NCBI RefSeq assembly: GCF_023229105.1
Contig: NZ_JALNZY010000035.1
Location: 1-20,194 of the forward strand
Source: Sulfurimonas sp.
GTDB taxonomy: Bacteria > Campylobacterota > Campylobacteria > Campylobacterales > Sulfurimonadaceae
Direction: 5' to 3'
Length of the DNA stretch: 20,194 bases
Numbering within the stretch: the first letter of the stretch is position 1; each line of letters opens with the position of its first letter. Below are positions 6,843 to 14,022 of this stretch, piece after piece. Made by a program: the position numbers and the translations under genes. The notes below the pieces were generated by a model. It was not told where the DNA came from and ran no database searches. It was given only the letters and a program-made list of their open reading frames with translations.

Positions 6843-7481
6843 ATGACAAAACTTACCATCCCGGATGCCGCCGATAAGCTTGGCGTCTCAAAAGAGGCAA
6901 TCCATAACCGCATAAGAAGAGGCTCCCTGCAGAGCGTTATAGAAGATGGTGTAAAGCTTGTTATACTAAGCGAGCACAAGAGTGCACAGGCAAAAACAGC
7001 AAACACGAACGGCAAAAAAACAGCCTCCTTTGCAGATGAGAGATACTATAAACTCTTAGAGGAACAAAATGCAAAACTACAGCAAAAAGTAGAGACGCTT
7101 GAGAGTGAAACAAGAAGCCTAAGAGATCAAAAAGAGCAGATGCTTTTACAAGAGAGAGAAAAAATTGAGCAGATTTATAAAGAAAAAGATGAGCAGTTAA
7201 AAAACATCATAAACGCAATCTCTTCAAAATTTATTTTAAATGCTCCAGACGAGTCATTTGAAGCAGAGATAGAACATATTCAAAAAGAGGATTTGGCAGA
7301 GGAAAAAAGATTAGTCTCTCTTAGCAAATACCTCAAAAGCAAAGATTTTTCCAAAAAAAAGAGATTAAAGATAAAAGAGAAGTTTAAAGCAAGAGAAAAA
7401 GAGGACCCTAGGGTTATAGAGATAGATAAAAAATACTACATAGATTTGCAAAAATATGACTATAGTGATTTTTCACTCTAA
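6843..7481 (+). CDS. HTH and coiled-coil DNA-binding protein of unknown role
   Basis: I do not recognise a named family. Residues 4-42 form a helix-turn-helix of the MerR/excisionase kind: TIPDAADKLGVSKEAIHNRI followed by a basic RRGSL wing. Residues 63-122 are a long heptad-like helix (KLLEEQNAKLQQKVETLESE and on), which predicts a dimerising coiled coil. The C-terminal third is very rich in Lys and Glu and ends in an aromatic, acidic tail. At 212 residues with no effector domain, it could be a structural DNA-binding protein or a partner-recruiting regulator. It follows the YajQ gene after 9 bases with TAGGA as ribosome binding site overlapping the YajQ stop codon, so the two are likely one transcription unit. 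The HTH call is fairly sure; the function is open. Confidence 0.72.
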   Translation: MTKLTIPDAADKLGVSKEAIHNRIRRGSLQSVIEDGVKLVILSEHKSAQAKTANTNGKKTASFADERYYKLLEEQNAKLQQKVETLESETRSLRDQKEQMLLQEREKIEQIYKEKDEQLKNIINAISSKFILNAPDESFEAEIEHIQKEDLAEEKRLVSLSKYLKSKDFSKKKRLKIKEKFKAREKEDPRVIEIDKKYYIDLQKYDYSDFSL

Positions 7482-7521
7482 AGCGCTGTTGTTTTAGAGC
7501 TATTCTTAAGGCTTTTGAGGG

Positions 7522-7527
7522 TAAAAT
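7522..7527 (+). promoter_or_regulatory. -10 box (TAAAAT) for the tRNA-Ser gene
   Basis: TAAAAT follows a TTTTGAGGG stretch and ends 14 bases before the first base of the mature tRNA, a plausible distance for a short 5' leader removed by RNase P. Sequence evidence only. Confidence 0.4.
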
Positions 7528-7541
7528 TGCACTTCTTTTAC

Positions 7542-7629
7542 GGACAGCTGGCCGAGTGGTCGAAGGCGCTCGCCTGGAACGCGGGTATAGAGCAATCTAT
7601 CTAGGGTTCAAATCCCTAGCTGTCCACCA
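7542..7629 (+). tRNA. tRNA-Ser (anticodon GGA)
   Basis: A class II tRNA folds cleanly. The acceptor stem GGACAGC (7542-7548) pairs fully with GCTGTCC (7619-7625). The anticodon arm CTCGC-CTGGAAC-GCGGG carries GGA, which reads UCC/UCU. A long variable arm (around TATAGAGCAATCTATC) and a T arm TAGGG-TTCAAAT-CCCTA follow. CCA is encoded at 7627-7629. The discriminator base is A (7626), whereas bacterial serine tRNAs usually have G. The long variable arm and anticodon make the serine identity firm. Confidence 0.96.
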
Positions 7630-7700
7630 ATAATCAATCTAGTTTAATATGACATTTATAAATTTATATAGAAATATCAGTTTCTTTACCCTTGGTAAGA

Positions 7701-7706
7701 TACAAT
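7701..7706 (+). promoter_or_regulatory. Candidate -10 box (TACAAT) ahead of the single-pass membrane protein gene
   Basis: TACAAT follows CCCTTGGTAAGA and would start RNA near 7713, about 12 bases before the ATG at 7725. The leader is almost pure purine with no clear Shine-Dalgarno sequence. A tentative call. Confidence 0.35.
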
Positions 7707-7724
7707 ATAAAAAAAGCAGAAAAA

Positions 7725-8204
7725 ATGGACGCAGAGTTAATAGTAAAAAGCATTATGGGGCTGATTGCAATTTTGGCAATTTTAATTTTTTTACTCTTTT
7801 TAGAACCTAACAAAGATATAAAAATTAAAAAAAAATCATCTCCGGCTCCCAAAAAAGAGATGCCTCATAAAGAGGAGCCAAAAAAAGAGACTGATCCTTC
7901 CGTAAATACGGATTTGTTTTATCTAGTAAGTGTTATAAAAAATAAAAGATCAAATGCAGATGCTCTCTCAAATGCTTTAACACTTATTATAGAATATCAT
8001 GGCAAAGTTCATAAAAAACTCGGATTTAGACCCCACCCCGATTTTGATACATATATAGATATTCTTTTTACAATATGCAGACATCCAAATGCAAACAAAG
8101 ATATGATTATAGCTTTTGACAGTGAGCTTGCAAGATTGAATCCTGAATACAAAAAGGAGATAAACGAAGCTATAGCCAGAGGGCTGAACTCCAGAGGATT
8201 ATAG
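7725..8204 (+). CDS. Single-pass membrane protein of unknown function
   Basis: Not a family I recognise. Of 159 residues, 5-27 form one strongly hydrophobic helix (LIVKSIMGLIAILAILIFLL). This is followed by a flexible, Lys/Pro/Glu-rich linker (roughly 30-62, with KKKSSPAPKKEMPHKEEPKK) and then a mostly helical soluble domain of about 95 residues containing ICRHPNANKDMI and a C-terminal LARLNPEYKKEINEAIARGL. Positive charges after the helix suggest that the soluble domain is cytoplasmic. The linker-plus-helical-domain layout resembles membrane-tethered adaptor proteins, but no function can be assigned. I chose the ATG at 7725 because the in-frame TTG at 7692 lies upstream of the likely promoter and would add a charged stretch before the helix. 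It is convergent with the radical SAM gene. Confidence 0.7.
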   Translation: MDAELIVKSIMGLIAILAILIFLLFLEPNKDIKIKKKSSPAPKKEMPHKEEPKKETDPSVNTDLFYLVSVIKNKRSNADALSNALTLIIEYHGKVHKKLGFRPHPDFDTYIDILFTICRHPNANKDMIIAFDSELARLNPEYKKEINEAIARGLNSRGL

Positions 8205-8270
8205 TTTGGACTCATTGACTTCGTAATTTTTTCTCACACGACATATGTAATTTGTCTTTTAACACCCTTT

Positions 8271-9770
8271 TTATTGCTGTCTTTTGTTAAAACCTGACGT
8301 CCCTTTCTTGTTATTTATATTTAGATTATCGGCGTATTTTTTGAGGTAATGTGCAACTGCTCTACCTTTGAGTTTCATCATATCTTCAAGCATAGTTTTT
8401 GCAACAAATTCGGTATTTACTCCTTTTATTTCACAAAGGTATGTAAAAAGCAGCTCGCCTAATCTTTGCAGAGAAATTTTCCAAGTAGAATCAGTTTGAG
8501 AGTAAATCCAAGCGCTAAAATCGTAAAAACGCTCAAATACACTTTGCTCTTGCCAAATAAGTTTGACACTCTGTTTAAAGTTGCCGCTATTATATGTTAA
8601 ATCCCAAAACCTAGAGAATCTTTTCATTATCTGTATATCTTCAAATGAGAGTGTAGAGGTTTGTAGCACGTCATATGGCGGAATATCGCTATATATCATT
8701 TTACACTCTATATCATGGCGGTTTATGTAAGTTCCAGAGAGTTTTTTAAGGATGCCTATCTGTATCTCGCTATTGCTTAAACGCACAAGTTCATCAAGGT
8801 TGGCTCCAAAACTCTCAAGTGTCTCTCCCGGAAGTCCTACTATTAAATCAAGATGCATGTGAGCATTTGTTTCATCTTGCAAAAATTTTATATTCTCTTT
8901 GATTTTCTCAAGTTTTAGAGGTCTTGAGATATTAGCAGCAATCTCTGAGTTTAGTGTTTGTATGCCGATTTCAAGCTGTAAAGCACCCTCTGGAAATAGA
9001 GAGATTTTGGCTTTTAGTGAATCTGGAAAGTGGTCGGGAACAACTTCAAAATGCGCAAAATAGGGCGGTTTTTTCTCTAAAAAAAAGTCTAAGAGTCTAT
9101 TGGCAGTTTTTATATTTAGATTGAATGTTCTATCTATAAACTTAAAATTTCTTGCTCCTCTTTGCCAAAGAAGTTCAAACTCCTCTAAAAGCACATTAAG
9201 ATCAAACGCTCTTACTTTTTCATCCATGGAGGAGAGACAAAATTCACACTCAAAAGGGCAACCGCGTGAAGCTTCAACATATATATATCTATTTTTAATG
9301 TCATCATCGGTGTAAAATCTATAAGGAAGCGCTATGTTTTTAAGTGAAGGCAAACTCATTTTTATAACTCTTTGAGTGGCAGAGTTATTTAAAATAGCAA
9401 CGCAGAGTTCATAAAAAGCAATATCTCCCTCCCCTTGAATGATAAAATCAGCACTATCAAGGTTAACTCGAAAAGGCTCATGTGAAACTTCCGGACCGCC
9501 TAAGATAATTTTTGTATTTGGGGAGACTTTTTTGAGGAGATGGATAAGTTCGCTCACATATGAAACATTCCAAATGTAAACGCCAATGCCTATAATCTCA
9601 GGCTTATGCGCAAGAAGCTTTTCTGCGATATTTTGCACGGCATCATTGATGCTAAACTCCAGTATCATCGCATCATCTTGGAGCTCTTTTAAGTTTGCAT
9701 AGAGATATCTAAGCGCAATTGATGTGTGTGTAAATCTTGAATTTAGCGTTGTTAGGAGAATTTTTTTCAT
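8271..9770 (-). CDS. B12-binding domain radical SAM protein
   Basis: A cytosolic enzyme that should carry a cobalamin-binding N-terminal domain and a radical S-adenosylmethionine TIM barrel. Residues 1-125 show the Rossmann-like B12-binding layout, with EIIGIGVYIWNVSYV (58-72), IILGGPEVS (88-96) and IIQGEGD (110-116). The radical SAM cluster motif C171-x3-C175-x2-C178 sits in EASRGCPFECEFCLSSMD. Later barrel motifs are visible: IGIQTLNSE, and HLDLIVGLPGET near residues 300-320. The C-terminal region of about 150 residues resembles the DUF4080 extension found on this subfamily. The 499-residue length fits. The reaction is unknown; family members include methyltransferases and ring-forming enzymes. 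No partner biosynthetic genes lie nearby, so the substrate cannot be guessed. The DUF4080 label is recalled, not checked. Confidence 0.88.
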   Translation of the reverse strand: MKKILLTTLNSRFTHTSIALRYLYANLKELQDDAMILEFSINDAVQNIAEKLLAHKPEIIGIGVYIWNVSYVSELIHLLKKVSPNTKIILGGPEVSHEPFRVNLDSADFIIQGEGDIAFYELCVAILNNSATQRVIKMSLPSLKNIALPYRFYTDDDIKNRYIYVEASRGCPFECEFCLSSMDEKVRAFDLNVLLEEFELLWQRGARNFKFIDRTFNLNIKTANRLLDFFLEKKPPYFAHFEVVPDHFPDSLKAKISLFPEGALQLEIGIQTLNSEIAANISRPLKLEKIKENIKFLQDETNAHMHLDLIVGLPGETLESFGANLDELVRLSNSEIQIGILKKLSGTYINRHDIECKMIYSDIPPYDVLQTSTLSFEDIQIMKRFSRFWDLTYNSGNFKQSVKLIWQEQSVFERFYDFSAWIYSQTDSTWKISLQRLGELLFTYLCEIKGVNTEFVAKTMLEDMMKLKGRAVAHYLKKYADNLNINNKKGTSGFNKRQQ

Positions 9771-9787
9771 GTTAGAAGTTTAGCATA

Positions 9788-9832
9788 ATTATCCATCCCG
9801 AAAAAAAAGGGGAGGAGAAAGGAATGGATAAT
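9788..9832. repeat. 9-bp inverted repeat upstream of the radical SAM gene
   Basis: ATTATCCAT (9788-9796) and ATGGATAAT (9824-9832) are exact reverse complements flanking a purine tract with eight As and several Gs. The repeat lies between the chemoreceptor gene and the radical SAM start, 18 bases from that ATG. It is not a clear terminator: the loop is 27 bases and no T-run follows on either strand. It could be an operator or a leader fold. The remaining gap (9833-9932) is AT-rich with nothing I can call. Confidence 0.4.
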
Positions 9833-9932
9833 AAAATAATTTATAGGTTGTATCTGTCTCAAAAATGAAAGGGGTTGAACATAATTGAGATGAATAATTA
9901 TATTAATTATAAGTTAATCATAGGTAAATAAT

Positions 9933-11360
9933 TTAAAATTCTTTCACAATATTGTCAAGTTGTTTAAACATATTATCTGCCGCATCTTCCATCTCTTTAA
10001 AATTTTGAACTATGCTATCTATGTTTTCACTTTTGAAAGCCAAGTCGTTTTTAATAAAATATAGATTGCCAGTAATGGAGCTATGAATTTTTTTGTGAAT
10101 CTCCCCAATATTTTTATAAGCGTTTGTATGCCCGAAATACTCTGCTCCTTCGCTTATGTACCATTTACCAATATTACAGCTTGTATGGTCATTGTATACA
10201 TAAGACTCTTTTAACTCAAATATTGATGAATAAGCATCTGTTTTAAATAGAGCAAGTTCAACTTTCATTGATGTTGCCATTAGTCTGCTTTGTATTTTTT
10301 TAGATGTATCAGCCGATTGCTCTGCAAATACGTTTAGTTGAGAGAATGTCTGTTCAAACTCGTTTACGACATAATTTGATTTTTGTGCAATTTCTGAAAT
10401 GTTCTCAGAGTTTGCACTTATATCATTAGAGTCTTGTTTGAGGGTAGATATTGTTGTTTCAATTTCGTTTGTAGCCTTTTGAGTTCTTTCTGCAAGTTTT
10501 CTTACCTCATCGGCAACAACTGCAAATCCGCGTCCATGCTCACCTGCACGAGCTGCTTCTATAGCAGCGTTGAGTGCGAGCAGATTTGTCTGGTCTGCTA
10601 TATCTTTGATTAGCCCAACTATAACCGAAATCTCGTTTGATCTATGTTCAAGATTTACAATAGCGTTATGAGAAGAGGATATATGACTCACAAGTGCATT
10701 GAAACTTTCACTTATATTTTTAACGCCTTGTAAGCTTTTTGAAGAGAGGGCCGCTGTTGTTTTTGATACATCAGCAATCGCTGTGGAATCTTGCTGTGCA
10801 AGAGTGATGTCGCTAAGGATTGTTTCAAATGCGTTGCTTGCTCCGCCGCTTAGAGCATTTAGCTTTTGCGAGAGTTCGCCTTTTGCTTTTAAAGTGAACC
10901 CTTGTGCTATATAACCCATAATACCGTTTAGTTCATTTGAAGTAGTGTAGAAACTTCCGTGAAGCCCTGAGGTATATGTAAGTCTATAGTTTTTACCGCG
11001 CGAAGCGTTTTCGATAGATGCGTGCACATCTCTTATAAATGCTTCGAGTTGATCAAGAGCATTGTTTAGGCTCCATGCAAACTGTGATTCGATAGAGTCA
11101 TTGTCGGGTATGTGAGTGACGCGCCCCTCAAGTTCGCCATTAGAAACCTCTTTTAAAACCTTAATCATTGATTGGTATGTTGGAGATTTTGATTCGTAGT
11201 CGTTATCTGCTCTTATAAAAGCAGAAGCGATTAAAACCAGAAGCATCAAGCCAAAGAAGATAAAATTTTGAATAATTAGTGCATATATTCCAATAGATAG
11301 AACTGTTATAAAGAGCAGGGTGCTTTGTCTATTTTTGAAGAGAGATGATAAGTTCGTCAT
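9933..11360 (-). CDS. Chemoreceptor (CetA-like) with C-terminal CZB zinc-binding domain
   Basis: A methyl-accepting chemotaxis protein. Two hydrophobic helices lie near the N-terminus (about 14-31 and 33-50) with almost no periplasmic loop, so sensing must be cytoplasmic or through a partner, as for Campylobacter CetA. A HAMP-like linker covers about 60-115. The signalling tip is canonical: EISVIVGLIKDIADQTNLLA, then LNAAIEAARAGEHGRGFAVV and ADEVRKLAERTQ (residues 243-294). The C-terminus (about 366-430) is a CZB domain: DHTSCNIGKWY with Cys395, and GEIHKKIH with His422 and His426, at the 27- and 4-residue spacings of the family. The first CZB ligand His is absent (Ala376 in KTDAYSSIF). The gene overlaps the upstream PAS gene by 32 bases, so the two should be translated together. 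Confidence 0.87.
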   Translation of the reverse strand: MTNLSSLFKNRQSTLLFITVLSIGIYALIIQNFIFFGLMLLVLIASAFIRADNDYESKSPTYQSMIKVLKEVSNGELEGRVTHIPDNDSIESQFAWSLNNALDQLEAFIRDVHASIENASRGKNYRLTYTSGLHGSFYTTSNELNGIMGYIAQGFTLKAKGELSQKLNALSGGASNAFETILSDITLAQQDSTAIADVSKTTAALSSKSLQGVKNISESFNALVSHISSSHNAIVNLEHRSNEISVIVGLIKDIADQTNLLALNAAIEAARAGEHGRGFAVVADEVRKLAERTQKATNEIETTISTLKQDSNDISANSENISEIAQKSNYVVNEFEQTFSQLNVFAEQSADTSKKIQSRLMATSMKVELALFKTDAYSSIFELKESYVYNDHTSCNIGKWYISEGAEYFGHTNAYKNIGEIHKKIHSSITGNLYFIKNDLAFKSENIDSIVQNFKEMEDAADNMFKQLDNIVKEF

Positions 11361-11814
11361 AACCTACTCCTTTTTCTTGTAATATGTCTGTTAAAACTTT
11401 AAATGAGGCTTCTATTCCTTGGCTTTTTTCAACCCTTAACATCTCTTTGTACAGAGGGATAATGACTTCCAGAGCTTCTGGATTTGGCTTTCTTCTTACA
11501 GAGAAGTAGCCTATAATTTTGCCATTTTTATCAACAGAGGCTGTCACATTGGTAAACACCCAGTAGTGATTATTATTTTTGGTTCTGTTTACAACAAAGG
11601 CAAAGACCTCTTGTTTGGTAACAATAGTGTCCCATAGATATTTAAAAACAGCTTTTGGCATATCGGGGTGTCTTATAATACTGTGCGGCTTTGCAAGCAG
11701 TTCTTCCTCCTTGTATTCCGCCATCTCCATAAATATTTTATTACAATAAGTTATTTTGCCTTTCAAATCTGTTTTAGATACTATAAAATCATTATCTGCC
11801 ATCTCTTTTAGCAT
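11329..11814 (-). CDS. PAS-domain redox/energy-taxis protein (CetB/Aer N-terminal type)
   Basis: A 161-residue soluble protein made of one PAS domain of the Aer/CetB type, which binds FAD and senses cellular redox state. Visible hallmarks are FIVSKTDLKGKITYCNKIF (10-28), the highly conserved IIRHPDMP (46-53), and the late strands with NNNHYWVFTNVT (80-91) and GYFSVRRKP (102-110). A helical tail of about 50 residues follows, probably for contact with the receptor. In Campylobacter jejuni the PAS protein CetB signals through the receptor CetA; here the PAS gene comes first and overlaps a CetA-like receptor gene. A good ribosome binding site (AAAAGG, about 8 bases before the ATG) is visible on the minus strand. 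The name is by similarity of architecture, so I leave the symbol blank. Confidence 0.88.
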   Translation of the reverse strand: MLKEMADNDFIVSKTDLKGKITYCNKIFMEMAEYKEEELLAKPHSIIRHPDMPKAVFKYLWDTIVTKQEVFAFVVNRTKNNNHYWVFTNVTASVDKNGKIIGYFSVRRKPNPEALEVIIPLYKEMLRVEKSQGIEASFKVLTDILQEKGVGYDELIISLQK

Positions 11815-11869
11815 AAAGATACCTTTTAGTTAATTATTAAGATTTATTTTGTCTTTCAATTATCTTTGA

Positions 11870-11917
11870 AATATTGTCGGGATTGTAGCATATTTTTAAA
11901 ATTTTTAAGACAATATT
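11870..11917. repeat. 9-bp inverted repeat around the promoter of the PAS/chemoreceptor genes
   Basis: AATATTGTC (11870-11878) and GACAATATT (11909-11917) are exact reverse complements. A second pair, GGGATT (11879-11884) and AATCCC (11918-11923), is interleaved with it. The 30-base interval holds the minus-strand -10 box. A regulator binding both arms is possible. The rest of the 232-base gap up to 12046 is AT-rich, with only the two promoters listed. Confidence 0.4.
11882..11887 (-). promoter_or_regulatory. Extended -10 box (TGCTACAAT) for the PAS/chemoreceptor genes
   Basis: On the minus strand TATGCTACAAT gives a TACAAT hexamer preceded by TG, the extended -10 form, after an A/T-rich stretch. 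It lies about 68 bases before the PAS gene ATG at 11814. Sequence evidence only. Confidence 0.5.
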
Positions 11918-12035
11918 AATCCCTAATTACAGAATAAATGATAAATATATGACTCTTCAAAAAGAAGTTCTACCCAGTGAAATATTTTTATATATTTATG
12001 CTTTTTCTCCCGCATTATATTCTCATTCTTTAGGT

Positions 12036-12041
12036 TATAAT
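12036..12041 (+). promoter_or_regulatory. -10 box (TATAAT) immediately before the MFS transporter start
   Basis: A perfect TATAAT ends only 5 bases before the ATG at 12047. The usual start, about 6-7 bases past the hexamer, would fall at or next to the A of the ATG, so the mRNA would be leaderless. No Shine-Dalgarno sequence lies at normal spacing. Confidence 0.5.
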
Positions 12042-12046
12042 CTCGA

Positions 12047-13156
12047 ATGTCAATTTTATTAGCAATATTTTACTTTTTTTACTTCTCGATTATTGGTGTT
12101 TATATAATATTTCTACCTAAAGTCCTCTTTATGAGCGGATACGGTGCTAGTGAAATAGGCATCATATTCGCAGCAGCTCCGCTTGTGCGTTTTATAGTAC
12201 CTTTTGCATTTATAAAAGGGTTGAAGATAAACATAACAAGCTTTAATATATCGCTTATTATTATGTGCTTAAGCGCCATATCTCTTTATTTTTCATTGGA
12301 CAATTTTTATAAACTTCTTTTTTCAAACATCAGCCTTGGGGTAGGGCTTAGCATAGTGCTTCCTTATGTTGAGCTAATATCGCTTAAATATTTGGGAAAA
12401 GAGAAATATGGCAAGATTAGACTCTTTGGTTCGGTAGGTTTTATCTTAGTAGCGCTTGTTTTAGTCAGATTTTTGAGCTCTGCTGATGTGGCACTCATGT
12501 ACTTGCTGGTTTTAGCATTTACTACATCGATGGTAGCTTACATAATCGCAAAAAAAGCTGATGCACTTTTGGATAAAAGTGAAGATACCATAAACGACAT
12601 AAATATCTTAAAAGATTGGAGATTATGGGTGGGGCTAACACTTATGCAGGTAAGTTTTGGTTCATTTTACAACTTTTTTACCATCTATGTAACCGACCAT
12701 AATGTTAGTCTAGATATTGCGGTTTATTTGTGGAGTTTTGGAGTTGTGGTTGAAATCTTTATGCTCTACTTTCAGGGGACTCTTCTTCGCAAAAATCTGC
12801 TTGTAATCCTTCAAGCCACAACTTTTATAACTGCTATAAGATGGCTAATGCTCTTTTTATTTCCGGAAAATATAACTATTTTATTTGCATCACAGGCTCT
12901 TCATGCACTTAGTTTTGCGCTCTTTCACTCGGCGGCAATAAGCTATCTTTTTTATCTCTATAAACACAAATCGCTTGCACAGCAGTTTTTCTCAGGAATA
13001 ACTTACGGATTTGGAGCATTTCTAGGGGCGTTAATCGCAGGATATGTTTATGAGCTTTATCCAAGCTACCTATTTTTAAGTGCGACTTTTATTGCACTTA
13101 TGGCGACTTACTCCTTGCATCTTTGGGGAATCACAAAGAAGGCTCAAGCAAAATAG
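12047..13156 (+). CDS. MFS transporter (MFS_1-like / nucleoside:H+ symporter-related)
   Basis: An inner-membrane secondary transporter of the major facilitator superfamily. Its 369 residues are almost wholly hydrophobic helices, about 12, arranged as two six-helix halves around a charged loop (about 172-190, KKADALLDKSEDTINDINIL). The motif YGKIRLFGSVGF (121-132) after the fourth helix is characteristic of the HcaT/LacY/nucleoside-symporter branch. The second half has helices starting GLTLMQVSFGSFYNFFTIYV. The substrate cannot be told. The first helix begins directly at the Met, which supports ATG 12047 as the true start although there is no ribosome binding site. It is convergent with the MscS gene, with only 4 bases between the stop codons, so no room remains for a separate terminator. 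Confidence 0.87.
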   Translation: MSILLAIFYFFYFSIIGVYIIFLPKVLFMSGYGASEIGIIFAAAPLVRFIVPFAFIKGLKINITSFNISLIIMCLSAISLYFSLDNFYKLLFSNISLGVGLSIVLPYVELISLKYLGKEKYGKIRLFGSVGFILVALVLVRFLSSADVALMYLLVLAFTTSMVAYIIAKKADALLDKSEDTINDINILKDWRLWVGLTLMQVSFGSFYNFFTIYVTDHNVSLDIAVYLWSFGVVVEIFMLYFQGTLLRKNLLVILQATTFITAIRWLMLFLFPENITILFASQALHALSFALFHSAAISYLFYLYKHKSLAQQFFSGITYGFGAFLGALIAGYVYELYPSYLFLSATFIALMATYSLHLWGITKKAQAK

Positions 13157-13160
13157 ATTA

Positions 13161-13982
13161 CTATTCGCTCTTTTGCCCTTGTAGATGTACATTTATTTGT
13201 GGGAAAGGGATTGAGATGCCCTTTTCATCAAACGCCAATTTGACTTTTTCTAACATGTCAAAGTGAACATTCCAATACTGCTCTGTTTTTACCCAAACAC
13301 GAAATACAAAGTTCACGCTATTTTCTGCCAATTCCCCGACTGCAACAAGAGGAGCAGGATCTAGTAGAACCCTCTCATCCTCTTTTATAATTTGCATAAG
13401 CGTCTCCTTCGCAAGTTTTAAGTCGTCGGTGTAATCAATCCCAAAAACAAGGTTTATCCTGCGTATCGGTTTGCTTGAGTAGTTTGTTATATTTGAGTTG
13501 ATAATTGAAGAGTTTGGAATTATTATGGATTTATTATCAGGTGTAAGCATTATGCTTGAGAATAGATTTATCTCCTCCACCGTGCCTGAGGCTCCTGCTG
13601 CATCTATAAGGTCTCCTACTTTAAAAGGTCTAAAGATTATAATAAGAATGGCCGCGCCTATGTTTGAGAGAGAGTCTTTGAGTGCTAAACCCACAGCTAA
13701 GGATGCCGCACCAAATAGTGCTATAAAGGAGGTCGTATTTATATCAAGCGCATTTAAAGAGGCCAGAGTAATGACGACAAGAAGCGAAAAGTAGAGCACC
13801 TTTTCTAAAAATTTGATAAGTGTTAAATCCACCTGCGCTTTTAGCATCAGCTTTTTTATCAAGGCAGTGATTTTTCTCACTACCCATTTTCCTATAAAAA
13901 ATATCGCTAAGGCAGCAACGATTTTCAAACTGTACTCTCCGGCGTACATTATTGCCAAATCACTATATTTTGAGAGATTCAT
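13161..13982 (-). CDS. Small-conductance mechanosensitive channel (MscS family)
   Basis: An inner-membrane channel that opens on membrane tension to release solutes during hypo-osmotic shock. The 273 residues match the compact E. coli MscS form (286). Three membrane helices are seen at about 18-35, 62-80 and 85-115. The pore helix has the Gly/Ala-rich GAASLAVGLALKDSLSNIG (91-109), followed by IFRPFKVGD and the beta-domain motif that includes DNKSIIIPNSSI (149-160). A cytoplasmic alpha/beta domain with GISIPFPQ near the C-terminus completes the family pattern. AAAGGA about 7 bases before the ATG sets the start. It is the last gene of a long minus-strand run, 40 bases after the DUF481 gene, and may share its transcript. 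Confidence 0.93.
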   Translation of the reverse strand: MNLSKYSDLAIMYAGEYSLKIVAALAIFFIGKWVVRKITALIKKLMLKAQVDLTLIKFLEKVLYFSLLVVITLASLNALDINTTSFIALFGAASLAVGLALKDSLSNIGAAILIIIFRPFKVGDLIDAAGASGTVEEINLFSSIMLTPDNKSIIIPNSSIINSNITNYSSKPIRRINLVFGIDYTDDLKLAKETLMQIIKEDERVLLDPAPLVAVGELAENSVNFVFRVWVKTEQYWNVHFDMLEKVKLAFDEKGISIPFPQINVHLQGQKSE

Positions 13983-14022
13983 CTTCTATCCTTTAAGGTA
14001 TTTGATTATAACAAAAGCAGAA

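Noticed and set aside
9771..9932. Possible cobalamin riboswitch ahead of the B12-binding radical SAM gene
   Set aside because: The gap is only 162 bases, is mostly A/T with a purine tract, and shows none of the conserved B12-box elements that I can recognise.
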